This document shows positions 34,851-43,824 of a stretch of 64,000 bases of DNA, piece by piece. The stretch covers positions 340,611 to 404,610 of the forward strand of contig CAJMMO010000002.1 of assembly GCA_905214545.1 (NCBI GenBank), read 5' to 3'. Position numbers and translations under genes: made by a program. The notes under the pieces were generated by a model that ran no database searches, had not been told where the DNA came from, and saw only the letters and a list, made by a program, of their open reading frames with translations. Origin of the DNA: an uncultured bacterium (lineage in GTDB: Bacteria; Bacillota; Bacilli; Lactobacillales; Lactobacillaceae). Each line of letters starts with the position of its first letter. The stretch's first letter is position 1.

Positions 34851-36262
34851 GCTGGCAGCTGCCACTGCGTCCGGTAGGCGCGCCAAACTTTGCGCGCACA
34901 AGGCAGGCTGTCAGTGATGATGCCGGCTGGGCGCAGGGCCAGCGCATGCCTTAAGGCCGCGGGGCTGTCGGGCGTCCACAAAAAGACCGGCTTTTTGGTC
35001 TGCCAGTAGAAGTAGGCGTTAAAAGAAGAGTAGTCCATGCTGAAGCCTGACGGTTCTTTTTGCGGGTAGGTCAGGTTATAAGAGGCAATGTAAAAGACCG
35101 GGTGCTTGGAATATTTGCGCAGCTGGTCGACGGCCCCAAGGTCTGCCGACTGCAGAATCGCGTGCGGCAGGCGCCTGTCGTAGCGTCTGACAAACTTTTG
35201 CACCATGTTCGGTGAATCATGCGGGCCGGTCTTAATCTCGACCAGCAGGCGCTGGTGCAGCCTGTCAGCCGTGTGCAGGTAGTCGTCAAAACTGGCAATA
35301 GGAGCGGCGTGGCCGTTTTCATGCAGCTTGATTTTTTGCAGCTGGGCCAAGGTGAGCTCGTGCGGGCTTTTTGAAATACCAGCTAAGGCTGTCAGCTTGT
35401 CGTCGTGCATGACGACGAACTGGCCGTCGCGAGTTTCATGCAGGTCGATTTCGACGTAGGCGGGCTGCAGGCGGCTGGTCTTTTTTAAAACGGGGATGGT
35501 GTTCTGCACGCCGTTGGCATCGCTGACGCCGCGGTGGGAGATCAGCAGCGGCCGCTTGGCCGGCACTGCGAACATACAAGCCATGGGAACAGCCATGATG
35601 GCAAAAACGGCGGCGGGCAGCCAGCCGTTTTTTTCATGCGCTGGGTTAACTTTCAATAGATCCAGTAAAAAGGCCAGCCAGCAGGCTTCGCCGGCTGCCT
35701 CTAGCACAAAGATGCCGACACCCGTCAGCGGGGCCCATGCTAAGGCCAGACCGTAGCAGATGAGACCTAATGCTAGTTGGGTCAGCACCGGCCGCCAAAG
35801 AATCAGCAGCCTTTTTTTATTCTTCAAAAGGGCAAAGGCTGCCAAATAAAAGACGCAAAAGAGGCAGGCAAAAATCCAGTTGCGGCGCAGGTGGGACCAG
35901 AAGAAGGCCGGCCACTGGGTCAAAACGAAAAAGGGCGTCCGAAACAAGATGGCCAGCCAGGGCAGCCAGATTAAAAAGCTGAGGCTGGTCTGTACCTGGT
36001 AGTGGCGGCCAACAAGTTTTACTTCCCAGCAGGCCAAGCCGATGACCAAGGCAAAACTGATAAGAAGTAATACTGCGATAAACGGTTTGCTTGTGACGAT
36101 TTCAATGAGGCCGCTGAGCGACAGCAGCGTGACCTCGGCCTTGTTTAATAAGACCGAAAACAGCAAGCGCAAGACCGGCAGGGCTACCAGCATGTTGAAT
36201 ATTTCCAGCCAGAGCAAAAATGCGGCCGCCTGCAACTTGTTGAAAAATTTTTGTCCTCTCAT
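34826..36262 (-). CDS. membrane glycerophosphodiester phosphodiesterase
   Basis: A 478-residue protein of two parts. The first ~235 residues hold about six to seven membrane helices; the second is a GDPD domain with the H-R-G motif near residue 243, E-I-D-L-H-E-T-R-D-G metal site and V-V-M-H-D. Such fused enzymes cleave glycerophosphodiesters, and the membrane form could act on lipids or on the polyglycerolphosphate backbone of teichoic acid; that role is inference. The ATG at 36262 lies behind GGAGGG; a GTG one codon earlier is possible. It converges on the DUF915 gene with a 25-base overlap. Confidence 0.85.
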   Translation of the reverse strand: MRGQKFFNKLQAAAFLLWLEIFNMLVALPVLRLLFSVLLNKAEVTLLSLSGLIEIVTSKPFIAVLLLISFALVIGLACWEVKLVGRHYQVQTSLSFLIWLPWLAILFRTPFFVLTQWPAFFWSHLRRNWIFACLFCVFYLAAFALLKNKKRLLILWRPVLTQLALGLICYGLALAWAPLTGVGIFVLEAAGEACWLAFLLDLLKVNPAHEKNGWLPAAVFAIMAVPMACMFAVPAKRPLLISHRGVSDANGVQNTIPVLKKTSRLQPAYVEIDLHETRDGQFVVMHDDKLTALAGISKSPHELTLAQLQKIKLHENGHAAPIASFDDYLHTADRLHQRLLVEIKTGPHDSPNMVQKFVRRYDRRLPHAILQSADLGAVDQLRKYSKHPVFYIASYNLTYPQKEPSGFSMDYSSFNAYFYWQTKKPVFLWTPDSPAALRHALALRPAGIITDSLPCARKVWRAYRTQWQLPAYLLPLLF

Positions 36263-36335
36263 CACAAACCCTCCGCCCCCTATTATACGAAATAGTCTTT
36301 TGTTATATTAGTTGAGGTAAAAAAGGAGTGTGCAC

Positions 36336-37238
36336 ATGAGAAAGAAACAATTTTGGGCTGCAATGGCCGCTTTAGCCTGCATCATGTGGGGTATTTCCGG
36401 CCTGTTTGCCAAGTCCCTGTTCATGGTCAGCAAAAACATCACGCCGCTGTGGCTGACCCAGATCCGGATGATCGTCTCTGGCGTCATCTTGATTTTGACG
36501 GCGGCGGCCTTAAAGCAAAAGCCTTTTGCCTGCCTGAAGACCGACTGGAAGACGCTGGTTGCATACGGCTTGCTGGGCTTGCTGCCGGTGCAGCTGTTTT
36601 ACTTCATCGTGGTGCAGCAGGCCAACGCCTCGATTGCGACGGTCTTGCAGTTCTGCGGGCCGTTCATCGTCATGGCCTACATGGTCGCCCGCCACAAGCA
36701 GGTGCTGCGCTGGCTGGACGTCTTGGCAGCGTTAGGTGCGTTTGCCGGCGTCTTCTTGCTGGCAACCCACGGTGACGTCAGCCACCTGGCCTTGACCCCG
36801 GCAGTCCTGTTCTGGGGCCTGCTGTCAGCCATCGGCGTGGCCACGAACACCTTGATTCCGATCAAGATCTTGCAAAGGGTGCCCAGCTTGGTAGTGACCG
36901 GCTGGGGGATGCTCTTTGCCGGGGTGGCGCTTTTCTTAATCCACCCGCAATTTGCCAGCGTGCCGAACACGCCGCGGGTCTGGATCGACGTGCTGGGCGT
37001 CATCATCATCGGCACTTTGATCCCGTTCCAGCTCATGATGAATTCGCTGCGCTTTATCCTGCCGTCGACGGCCACCTTGCTTGACGCCTTTGAGCCGTTG
37101 TCGGCAACGATCGGTTCTGTCATCTGCTTTGGCTTAGTCATGACGCCGTGGGACATCACAGGTTCTGTCTTAGTCGTCATCTCGACTTTGGCCTTGAATG
37201 TGCGCATCCCTCATAAAAAAGCTAAAAAACATCGTTAA
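36336..37238 (+). CDS. EamA/DMT-family transporter
   Basis: A 300-residue drug/metabolite transporter with ten predicted helices in two EamA repeats (about residues 8-140 and 150-290). The ATG at 36336 is seven bases behind AAGGAG; a GTG two codons earlier is closer to it. Members export amino acids, metabolites or drugs, or import sugars; the substrate is unknown. The gene stands alone, with its own terminator, between the GDPD and gatD genes. Confidence 0.8.
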   Translation: MRKKQFWAAMAALACIMWGISGLFAKSLFMVSKNITPLWLTQIRMIVSGVILILTAAALKQKPFACLKTDWKTLVAYGLLGLLPVQLFYFIVVQQANASIATVLQFCGPFIVMAYMVARHKQVLRWLDVLAALGAFAGVFLLATHGDVSHLALTPAVLFWGLLSAIGVATNTLIPIKILQRVPSLVVTGWGMLFAGVALFLIHPQFASVPNTPRVWIDVLGVIIIGTLIPFQLMMNSLRFILPSTATLLDAFEPLSATIGSVICFGLVMTPWDITGSVLVVISTLALNVRIPHKKAKKHR

Positions 37239-37239
37239 C

Positions 37240-37276
37240 AAAAAAAGCAGGAGGATTAATCCTCCTGCTTTTTTAT
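37240..37276. terminator. bidirectional terminator
   Basis: AAAAAAGCAGGAGGATT and AATCCTCCTGCTTTTTT form a perfect palindromic stem between the EamA gene and gatD. Confidence 0.92.
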
Positions 37277-37287
37277 TTTGCCTTTTT

Positions 37288-37965
37288 TTATTCTTGTACT
37301 GGCTGTGCCAGGCGTTCTTGGTGCCAGTCCAAGATCATGTTGACGATGGCGTTAGCCACGTTGGTGTTTTTCAGCAGCGGGCCGTGGGAATAAGAACCGA
37401 TGAAGTTGCGGTAGCGCAGGCCTTCTTGGTGGTCTTGCGGGTTGTTGCCGTAGCCTTCGATCATGCGGCCGAAAGAGTGCAGCTTGTCGGTGTTGTCGAA
37501 GTAGGTCTGGCCGGAGTGGTTTTCAAAGGCCTTGACCTCGCCCCATTCGGTCATGTAACGGGTGTCGCCGATCATGCGCTTGTCGGCCTTGAACACGGTG
37601 TGCAGGGGCAGGATGTCTAAGCCCTTGATGGTCGTGCCTTCGACCGTCTTGTAGTAGGTGCCCATCAGCTGGTAGCCGCCGCAGATGGCCAGCATCGGCT
37701 TGCCGGCGTTGATGTATTTTTCCAAAGTTTCCTTGTGGCGCTGCAGGTCTTTAGCCACGACGGTTTGTTCAAAGTCCTGGCCGCCGCCGAAAAAGACGAA
37801 GTCGTAGTCAAAGGCGTCGAAGTCGTCGTCTAAGGAAATGTTGGCCACGCTGGTGTTGTAGCCGCGCATCTTCAGCAGGTAGCGCAGGATCTTCACGTCG
37901 CCGGCGTCGCCGTAAGTGTTCATCAGGTCTTCGTACAGGTAGGCAATTTTAATTGTTTTATCCAT
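37288..37965 (-). CDS. gatD: lipid II isoglutaminyl synthase glutaminase subunit GatD
   Basis: A 225-residue class I (CobB/CobQ-like) glutamine amidotransferase. The nucleophile is in M-L-A-I-C-G-G-Y-Q and the catalytic histidine in G-S-Y-S-H-G-P-L-L, as in Staphylococcus GatD. GatD frees ammonia from glutamine, and MurT uses it to amidate D-glutamate in lipid II. murT normally lies next to gatD; here the neighbour is a pyridoxine-type kinase, two bases upstream and in the same operon, and no murT is in the window. GAGGAAT overlaps the kinase stop. Confidence 0.87.
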   Translation of the reverse strand: MDKTIKIAYLYEDLMNTYGDAGDVKILRYLLKMRGYNTSVANISLDDDFDAFDYDFVFFGGGQDFEQTVVAKDLQRHKETLEKYINAGKPMLAICGGYQLMGTYYKTVEGTTIKGLDILPLHTVFKADKRMIGDTRYMTEWGEVKAFENHSGQTYFDNTDKLHSFGRMIEGYGNNPQDHQEGLRYRNFIGSYSHGPLLKNTNVANAIVNMILDWHQERLAQPVQE

Positions 37966-37967
37966 GT

Positions 37968-38786
37968 TTATTCCTCGCTGATTTTTTGTGCTCCAAAGTG
38001 GTTGATCGGGCCAAAGCGGTGGCCGACGTCGATCGGGTGGGCGATGGCGTTGTAGGTGAAGTCCTTGGCGATTTTCACGCTGTCCGTAACGCTAGTGCCC
38101 TTGCCAAGTTCGGCCGTGATGACCGCCGACAGCGTGTCGCCCGTGCCGTTGACGCGCTGGGTATTTTTAAAAGGCTTGGTAAAGCTGTGAAAAGTTCCGT
38201 CTTCTGTGAGCAGCAGGTCGGTGACTTTTGTTTGCTCAGGGTTGTCGTGGCGGCCTTTCATGAGCACGTTCTTGGCGCCCATGGCCTGCAGCTTTTTAGC
38301 GCCGGCGCGGACTTCTTCAGCGCTTGCCAGCTCCATGCCGGTCAGCTTTTGCTGTTCGTAAAAGTTCGGCGTGATGACCTCGGCCAGCGGCAGCAGGTCG
38401 TTTAAAAAGGTCTGGTAGGCGTCGTCGTCGAGCAAGGCGGCCCCGTGCTTGGTGATGATGACCGGGTCGATGATCAGGTGGCCCCAATTGTACTTTTTCA
38501 GGCAGGCGGTCACCGTATCGATCACTGCTTTGTTGGCCAGCATCCCCGTCTTGGCTGCCTTGATGTCGTAGTCGTCGTTTAAGACCTCGAACTGCTTTTT
38601 AATAAAGGCCAAGGGCATGACTTGCTGGGCAAAAATGCCTTGGGAATTGCCTGCCACGGACGCCGTCAAGACGCTCATGCCGTAACAGCCGCGGGCGTAA
38701 AAAGAGTGCATGTCTGCTGGCATCCCTGCGCTGCCGTCGCAGTCGTTTCCGGCAATGGTTACTACTTGGACCGGTTTGCTCGTCAT
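37968..38786 (-). CDS. pdxK: pyridoxine/hydroxymethylpyrimidine kinase (ThiD/PdxK family)
   Basis: A 272-residue ribokinase-like kinase of the ThiD/PdxK2 group: N-terminal V-T-I-A-G-N-D-C-D-G-S-A-G (substrate loop), D-P-V-I-I, and the anion hole R-V-N-G-T-G-D-T-L-S with the catalytic aspartate. It phosphorylates pyridoxal/pyridoxine, hydroxymethylpyrimidine or both. For a vitamin-requiring lactobacillus salvage of vitamin B6 is plausible. First gene of a two-gene unit with gatD. The ATG follows TGGAGATGAG. Confidence 0.85.
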   Translation of the reverse strand: MTSKPVQVVTIAGNDCDGSAGMPADMHSFYARGCYGMSVLTASVAGNSQGIFAQQVMPLAFIKKQFEVLNDDYDIKAAKTGMLANKAVIDTVTACLKKYNWGHLIIDPVIITKHGAALLDDDAYQTFLNDLLPLAEVITPNFYEQQKLTGMELASAEEVRAGAKKLQAMGAKNVLMKGRHDNPEQTKVTDLLLTEDGTFHSFTKPFKNTQRVNGTGDTLSAVITAELGKGTSVTDSVKIAKDFTYNAIAHPIDVGHRFGPINHFGAQKISEE

Positions 38787-38897
38787 TTAGCTCATCTCCA
38801 TTTATCAGATTATATACTAAAAACGGCTCTGCGGGAGTTCCGAGTGGTTTCGATGCTATACTAGACATGATAGGGGCAAAAAAATAAGGTGGCTAAG

Positions 38898-39680
38898 ATG
38901 CTACAACCAAAAAATTCCCGTTTGATTTTGTTAAAAGGGGCCCACAACTTTCGCGACATTGGGGGCTATCCTAATCAATTCGGCAGGACCATCAGGTGGC
39001 ACGTTTTATACCGCGCAGACGGGCTGGCAGGCCTTTCTACGGAAGACTGCGTGCAACTGACCAGGCTGCACATTACGCGCATCTGCGACCTGCGCACGAC
39101 GCGCGAGCAGAAGCTTTTTCCAGACGTCGTTTGGGAGGGGGCCGAGCACTACGACTGCCACCTCTACCCAGAATACGACCACGGCTATGCTTTCGGCGAC
39201 ATCAATGCGCTGCGCAAGAAATACCACCTGCCGGTGATGGAGACGGCTTATGCCGACCTTTACCAGCGCGTGCTGTTGTCAAAAGAGGCGCAGGCCTGCT
39301 TTGCGAAGATCTTCAAGCTCTTTTTGACGCTGCCGGAAGGCGAAGCGATGGTGATCCACTGCAGTGCCGGCAAGGACCGGACCGGGATGATGATCGCGAT
39401 GATCATGATGGGCCTGGGGGTTTCCGACAAGACGATCCAGCAAGACTATTTGCTGACCAATGATCTGTCGCCTTTTTCCTTTGAAAGACGCGAACCGACC
39501 GACGACGAGCTGCTGAATTTGATCAGCAAGATGAACGTGACTAAGGGCGAAGCCGTCAACATCAAGGGCTTTACCGACACGATCAGGGCCGGCTGGGGCA
39601 ATTTTGACAATTTCTTTATGAATGTCTTGGGCTTTGACCAAGACGACTTGTCGGAGCTGCGCAAAAAACTGTTAGTGTAA
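38898..39680 (+). CDS. tyrosine-protein phosphatase, LipA/MptpB type
   Basis: A 260-residue phosphatase with the signature H-C-S-A-G-K-D-R-T-G (CX5R P-loop with the lysine-aspartate pair of the LipA/MptpB branch, which can act on phosphotyrosine, phosphoserine and phosphoinositides). The N-terminal N-F-R-D-I-G-G-Y block fits the same family. No signal peptide. The ATG at 38898 is five bases behind AAGGTGG; a GTG at 38889 is within that site. A macrodomain gene follows after 12 bases. A second gene of this family is at 47925. Confidence 0.87.
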   Translation: MLQPKNSRLILLKGAHNFRDIGGYPNQFGRTIRWHVLYRADGLAGLSTEDCVQLTRLHITRICDLRTTREQKLFPDVVWEGAEHYDCHLYPEYDHGYAFGDINALRKKYHLPVMETAYADLYQRVLLSKEAQACFAKIFKLFLTLPEGEAMVIHCSAGKDRTGMMIAMIMMGLGVSDKTIQQDYLLTNDLSPFSFERREPTDDELLNLISKMNVTKGEAVNIKGFTDTIRAGWGNFDNFFMNVLGFDQDDLSELRKKLLV

Positions 39681-39692
39681 GGAGGCAGCAAG

Positions 39693-40193
39693 TTGACGCT
39701 GCGAACTGTCAAAGCTGATATTACCAAGTTAAAAATGGATGCGATCGTGAATGCGGCAAACAGCGCGCTGGCCGGTGGCGGCGGCGTCGACGGAGCGATC
39801 CACAGGGCGGCCGGCATGGCCGAGTTAAATGCGGCCTGTGCGAAGATTGGCGGCTGTCCGACCGGGCAGGCGGTCATTACGCCGGGCTTCAAGCTGCCGG
39901 CAAAATACATCATTCACACGGTCGGGCCGGTCTACCATGGCAGTCAGCGTGATGCAGAGCTGCTGGCCAGCTGCTATGAGCAGTCATTAAACTTAGCTCA
40001 AGAGTATAAGCTCCACTCAATTGCCTTTTCGGCAATTTCAACCGGTGTTTACGGCTACCCGAAAAAAGCAGCCGCAGACATTGCGGGTAAGACGGTGAAA
40101 AGCTGGCTTGAAAGACATAGCGACTATTCAATGGATGTCGCGCTAGTGGCTTTCAGCGACGAGCAGCTGCAGCTTTACCAAGCACTTTTATAA
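39693..40193 (+). CDS. macrodomain protein (ADP-ribose deacylase/hydrolase type)
   Basis: A 166-residue MacroD-type macrodomain. V-N-A-A-N-S-A-L-A-G-G-G-G-V-D-G-A-I-H-R-A-A-G and I-S-T-G-V-Y-G-Y-P are the ADP-ribose binding loops; the asparagine and the GGGVDGAIH aspartate match active MacroD enzymes that remove acetyl from O-acetyl-ADP-ribose or ADP-ribose from protein. It starts with TTG at 39693, shown by GGAGG at 39681-39685. It is in an operon with the phosphatase upstream; no sirtuin or ADP-ribosyltransferase gene is near. Confidence 0.9.
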   Translation: MTLRTVKADITKLKMDAIVNAANSALAGGGGVDGAIHRAAGMAELNAACAKIGGCPTGQAVITPGFKLPAKYIIHTVGPVYHGSQRDAELLASCYEQSLNLAQEYKLHSIAFSAISTGVYGYPKKAAADIAGKTVKSWLERHSDYSMDVALVAFSDEQLQLYQALL

Positions 40194-40198
40194 AGATT

Positions 40199-40229
40199 AA
40201 AAAAAGGCTCCCTGCGGGGAGCCTTTTTT
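40199..40229. terminator. bidirectional terminator
   Basis: AAAAAAGGCTCC and GGAGCCTTTTTT form a strong stem between the converging macrodomain and MFS genes. Confidence 0.92.
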
Positions 40230-41439
40230 AGTTTTGTTTGCGGTTAAAGATTAAGACCAGCAGCAAGTTGACAACCAGCATTCCGCCCGTGGCCAAAAAG
40301 ACCGCCGGGTAGGACCCCAAGCCCGAAATCGCCGATCCCAGCAGCGAGCCCGCCACCGAGCCGACAGCCTGGAAGGACTGGTTGTAGCTGAAGACCCGGC
40401 CAAAAGAAGCCGCGGGCACATTCAGCGTCAGGATCGTCTGGGCTGCCGGGATCATGCCGGCGCTGGCGATACCCAAGATAAAGCGCAGGGCCGCTAAGAC
40501 CCAAGGCGAGTGCGTCAAAGCCATCGGGATAAAGACGATGGTGCCGGCGACCAAGCCGCCGATCAAGACCTTGCCCGGCCCGATCCGGTCCATCGTGTGG
40601 CCGACCTTTGACGCCGACAGCAGGGTGCCCAGGCCTGGGGCAGCCGCGACGACGCCCGCGATAAAGGCGATGTTGGCGGCATTTTTACCCAGCATGTCTT
40701 TTACATAAAGCGAGACGATCGGGTCAATCGACATGTTGGAGGCCTGGACGAGCATGGTGGTCACGAACATGACGATGATCAAGCCGGTGTTGGGGATGGA
40801 CTTCATGATCTGGCCCATCGGCTGCATGGCCTCTTTGGCAACCGGCTTAAAGTCCTCGTGGACGAAAAACAGGGTGGTCAAGAAGACTAAAAACATCAAT
40901 AAGCCCGTGATGAAGAAGGGGATGCGGTAGCCCAGAGCGTTAGACAAGGCCCCGCCCAGCAGCGGTCCGACCAGGCTGCCGGCCGTCCCTGCCGTCATGA
41001 TCTGGCTGATGACCCAGCCGCTGCGCTGGTGGGGCGTCTCGCTGGCAATCAGCGCGATGGCATTGTTGATGTAGCCGGAAAAAAGGCCCTGGATAAAGCG
41101 CATGACGATGATATAGGCGGCGTTTGGCGCAAAGCCCGTAATGAAGATCGTCAGGCTCATGACCCCGGCGGCGCGCAGGCACATCGGCTTGCGGCCCTTG
41201 CGGTCGGCCAGATAGCCCCAGTAAGGCGACACCAGCGCCTGGGAGGTAAAGGTCATGGCAAAGGCCAAGCCTGAGTACAAGTTCAGCTGCAATCTGCTGT
41301 AGCGGCCCAAAGTCGCCATGAACAGCGAGATAAACGGCATGGTCATCGAATAGCCGAGGCCCGTGATAAACGAACCCAGCCATAAGAAGATGAAACTGCT
41401 TTTCCAGCCCTTGGGATAAGTGATACTTTCTCCAACCAT
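40228..41439 (-). CDS. MFS transporter, multidrug-efflux type
   Basis: A 403-residue major facilitator with twelve predicted helices. The loop motif G-Y-L-A-D-R-K-G-R-K-P after the second helix is the MFS motif A, and the layout is that of DHA1 drug/proton antiporters such as PmrA-like pumps. The substrate cannot be told. AAGGAG precedes the ATG. It stands alone and is divergent from the gene at 41527. Confidence 0.82.
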   Translation of the reverse strand: MVGESITYPKGWKSSFIFLWLGSFITGLGYSMTMPFISLFMATLGRYSRLQLNLYSGLAFAMTFTSQALVSPYWGYLADRKGRKPMCLRAAGVMSLTIFITGFAPNAAYIIVMRFIQGLFSGYINNAIALIASETPHQRSGWVISQIMTAGTAGSLVGPLLGGALSNALGYRIPFFITGLLMFLVFLTTLFFVHEDFKPVAKEAMQPMGQIMKSIPNTGLIIVMFVTTMLVQASNMSIDPIVSLYVKDMLGKNAANIAFIAGVVAAAPGLGTLLSASKVGHTMDRIGPGKVLIGGLVAGTIVFIPMALTHSPWVLAALRFILGIASAGMIPAAQTILTLNVPAASFGRVFSYNQSFQAVGSVAGSLLGSAISGLGSYPAVFLATGGMLVVNLLLVLIFNRKQN

Positions 41440-41526
41440 GCAACGCGCTCCTTCAAAAATCAGCTATCTATTATAGCATTATGGTATGATCATGGTTTAT
41501 AAGCGAAAAAGGAGTGCGGTGCAAAA

Positions 41527-42381
41527 TTGAGTGAAGAAAAACATAGACAGACCATGACGCGTGCTGCCTACCGCGAACGGGAGCAGCGCCGCTACCAGGT
41601 CAACTTCTGGCGGCTCATCTCCGACCGGCCCTATATCTCGGTCGCGTGCTTTGTCTTGCTGATTGTGGCCATCTTGGCCCGCTGGTGGCTGTTCTTAGTC
41701 ATCCTGCTTTTGGCCATGTCCGGCGGCATTGCCTACATCTTACACAGCAAGAACCCGACCCACGCCTTGAGCCTGGAATTCCACATGAGCGGGTCCGGCC
41801 GGCTGCACATGTTAAAAGCCGTGCAGCTGGGGGCCTCCTGCATCATGTTTTTAATGGCCTACATGCGCAAGATCGTCAGCATCGACTTTCAAAAAGCCGG
41901 GGCCAGCGACAGCTTCCAGATTGTCCAGGGCCTGCTGCAAAACAACAACAACGGCTACGCCCAGCGCGGCAGCCAGGCCTTGGGCCAGCTGAACGGGTTG
42001 CTCGGCAACGGCCTTTTTTCCAAGTACCGCTACGCGACTTCGAGCGCGCAGTTCATGGCTGACCCGGCCGGCCGCTGGCTGATGATCTGGACTTTTTTGC
42101 TGATGCTGGTGCCGGCGGTCTGCGTCTTGGCCCAGTTCTTCCGCGAACCCTACGCGCGCAATGCGACTCTGGTGTCATCAGCACTGTCGGTCATTTTATT
42201 TGCGGTGACGCCTGCTTTTATTAAAAGGCAAGTGATCGCCTACGGCCTCAGCCATAACATTTCCCAAGCGGTTGTGAGCCAGGCCTTCAGCGTCGGCAGC
42301 GGGACCTACATCGCGGTCTTAAGCGCCATTGTGGTTTTAGTCATCGCGATCTACCGCGTAGTCAAACAAGACCAAGTTTAA
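41527..42381 (+). CDS. multi-pass membrane protein, function unknown
   Basis: A 284-residue protein with a basic, charged N-terminal 30 residues and about five hydrophobic segments: two near 38-72, one near 98-112, two or three after 188. An asparagine/glutamine-rich loop (L-L-Q-N-N-N-N-G-Y-A-Q) lies near residue 140. I recognise no family. The start is a TTG; the AAAAAGGAG site is about 13 bases away, longer than normal, but no other in-frame start is nearer. It ends at its own terminator. Confidence 0.7.
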   Translation: MSEEKHRQTMTRAAYREREQRRYQVNFWRLISDRPYISVACFVLLIVAILARWWLFLVILLLAMSGGIAYILHSKNPTHALSLEFHMSGSGRLHMLKAVQLGASCIMFLMAYMRKIVSIDFQKAGASDSFQIVQGLLQNNNNGYAQRGSQALGQLNGLLGNGLFSKYRYATSSAQFMADPAGRWLMIWTFLLMLVPAVCVLAQFFREPYARNATLVSSALSVILFAVTPAFIKRQVIAYGLSHNISQAVVSQAFSVGSGTYIAVLSAIVVLVIAIYRVVKQDQV

Positions 42382-42388
42382 AGACAAT

Positions 42389-42425
42389 AAAAATAAGGCT
42401 GTGCATTTGCACAGCCTTATTTTTT
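42389..42425. terminator. terminator between two converging genes
   Basis: AAAATAAGGCTGTGCA and TGCACAGCCTTATTTTTT form a near-perfect stem that serves both strands. Confidence 0.9.
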
Positions 42426-42464
42426 CTTGCTTATGACTATTGCTAAAAGATGAATCGATCCGGA

Positions 42465-43715
42465 TTACTTGTTAGCAGTTTCAGCTTCACGTTTCTTTTC
42501 GCCGCGGCGAACGATGCATGCAAGCAAGCTACCAATCAAAGTAATTACAACGTTGAAGATAACGATCGCTCTAGGACCGCCGTGAGCGCCGTAGTTGGCC
42601 ATGAACATCCCGGCGATTGAAGTACAGCCGTAACTTGCCAAACCAACCATCAGGCCGGAAACCAATGAAGTAGTAGTACCTTTGTAGTCTGGGTACAGGT
42701 AGCTCATCAGGGCAGTAGCAAGCTGCATCAAACCACTAGCAGCGAAGAAGCCGATCAAGCCGGCAACTACGTACAGCAGGCTTGCGTTTGGAATCAAAGC
42801 AAGCAGCAGTGAGCAAGCAGTGATCAATGGGTAGATGATCAAGATGTATGATTCGTGGAAGCCCTTCTTGATGATGAAGGAGTTGAACAGAACACCGATC
42901 AATGAGCAAATAGCGTAGATCTGCTGCAGCCATTGCGGTTGAGCAACACCGTATGAAGTTGCTAATTCCTGGTAGCAGTTAGCCCACAGGTTGAATGATG
43001 CAAATGAAGTAAAGCCGATCAGCATGATTGAGATAGCTTCGGCAGTAACTGGGAAGCTTGCCTTGCCTTCAGCTTTGTTCTTAGCTCTTTGCGCAGCTTG
43101 TTGTTCACGCCATTCTTTTCTTTCTTGAGCGTTTGGTTCGTGCGGGAACTTAACGAAGAAGAAGAAGATGCCAGTGATCACAGTTACGATACCTAACAGC
43201 CAGAAAGTTGCGTGGAAGGACATGTGTTGCTTAGCAACAAACCACATAATAACTGGCAGCAGGAACTGACCAACACTAACGAAGAACTTGGTCATCATGG
43301 TTACGATTGAACCAGATTTTGGATAAGTATCGATCAGAACTGGGATAACTGATGCACTCATGAATGAGTTGGCGATACCACAAACCATGGCGAAGAAGTA
43401 GCCCCAAGCTTGGGTTGGTGACCAGATAATCCCGAAAGCAAAGATGGCGAACCCGAAGGCACCGATCAAAGCTGACAAACGGTGACCGAAGAAGTCTGAA
43501 ATTGGGCCGGTGAAGATACTTGAGATCAAGCCACCTAAACCAATAGCACCGATAACGTAGTAAGCTGAGGCAACGTCAGTAGCCTTGCCGGTCCATTGCA
43601 GTGCTAATTGAGTCTTGTACTGAGCCAGGATGGACATGTCGATCCCGGCCAGGACGAAGGACAGATAGTTGATGAATGTAGTCAATCCGAGGCCTTTTCT
43701 ACTCGAATTACTCAT
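42465..43715 (-). CDS. MFS transporter under likely catabolite control
   Basis: A 416-residue major facilitator with twelve helices and a charged central loop of about 45 residues (E-R-K-E-W-R-E-Q-Q-A-A-Q-R-A-K-N). I cannot assign a substrate; the layout is that of metabolite:proton symporters. The ATG at 43715 is behind TTGGAGG; an earlier in-frame start at 43730 lies upstream of that site. A cre-like CcpA site overlaps the promoter. Third codon positions are richer in A and T than in the flanking genes, as in bmpA, suggesting strong expression. It stands alone. Confidence 0.82.
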   Translation of the reverse strand: MSNSSRKGLGLTTFINYLSFVLAGIDMSILAQYKTQLALQWTGKATDVASAYYVIGAIGLGGLISSIFTGPISDFFGHRLSALIGAFGFAIFAFGIIWSPTQAWGYFFAMVCGIANSFMSASVIPVLIDTYPKSGSIVTMMTKFFVSVGQFLLPVIMWFVAKQHMSFHATFWLLGIVTVITGIFFFFVKFPHEPNAQERKEWREQQAAQRAKNKAEGKASFPVTAEAISIMLIGFTSFASFNLWANCYQELATSYGVAQPQWLQQIYAICSLIGVLFNSFIIKKGFHESYILIIYPLITACSLLLALIPNASLLYVVAGLIGFFAASGLMQLATALMSYLYPDYKGTTTSLVSGLMVGLASYGCTSIAGMFMANYGAHGGPRAIVIFNVVITLIGSLLACIVRRGEKKREAETANK

Positions 43716-43760
43716 ATATAAAACCTCCAATATAAAACGTAGTCAGAAGCTACAACTGTT

Positions 43761-43789
43761 ATTATACCTTGTAAGCGTTTTAATTTACA
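43761..43789 (-). promoter_or_regulatory. promoter with cre (CcpA) site
   Basis: On the minus strand TATAAT lies at 43766-43761. Between it and a poor -35 hexamer at 43789-43784 is TGTAAGCGTTTTAA (43770-43783, plus strand), which matches the cre consensus TGWAANCGNTNWCA at 13 of 14 positions. CcpA there would block RNA polymerase when sugar is plentiful. Confidence 0.55.
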
Positions 43790-43824
43790 TACTATATTGG
43801 TTAATTTTTTGCATTTTTGTACTT

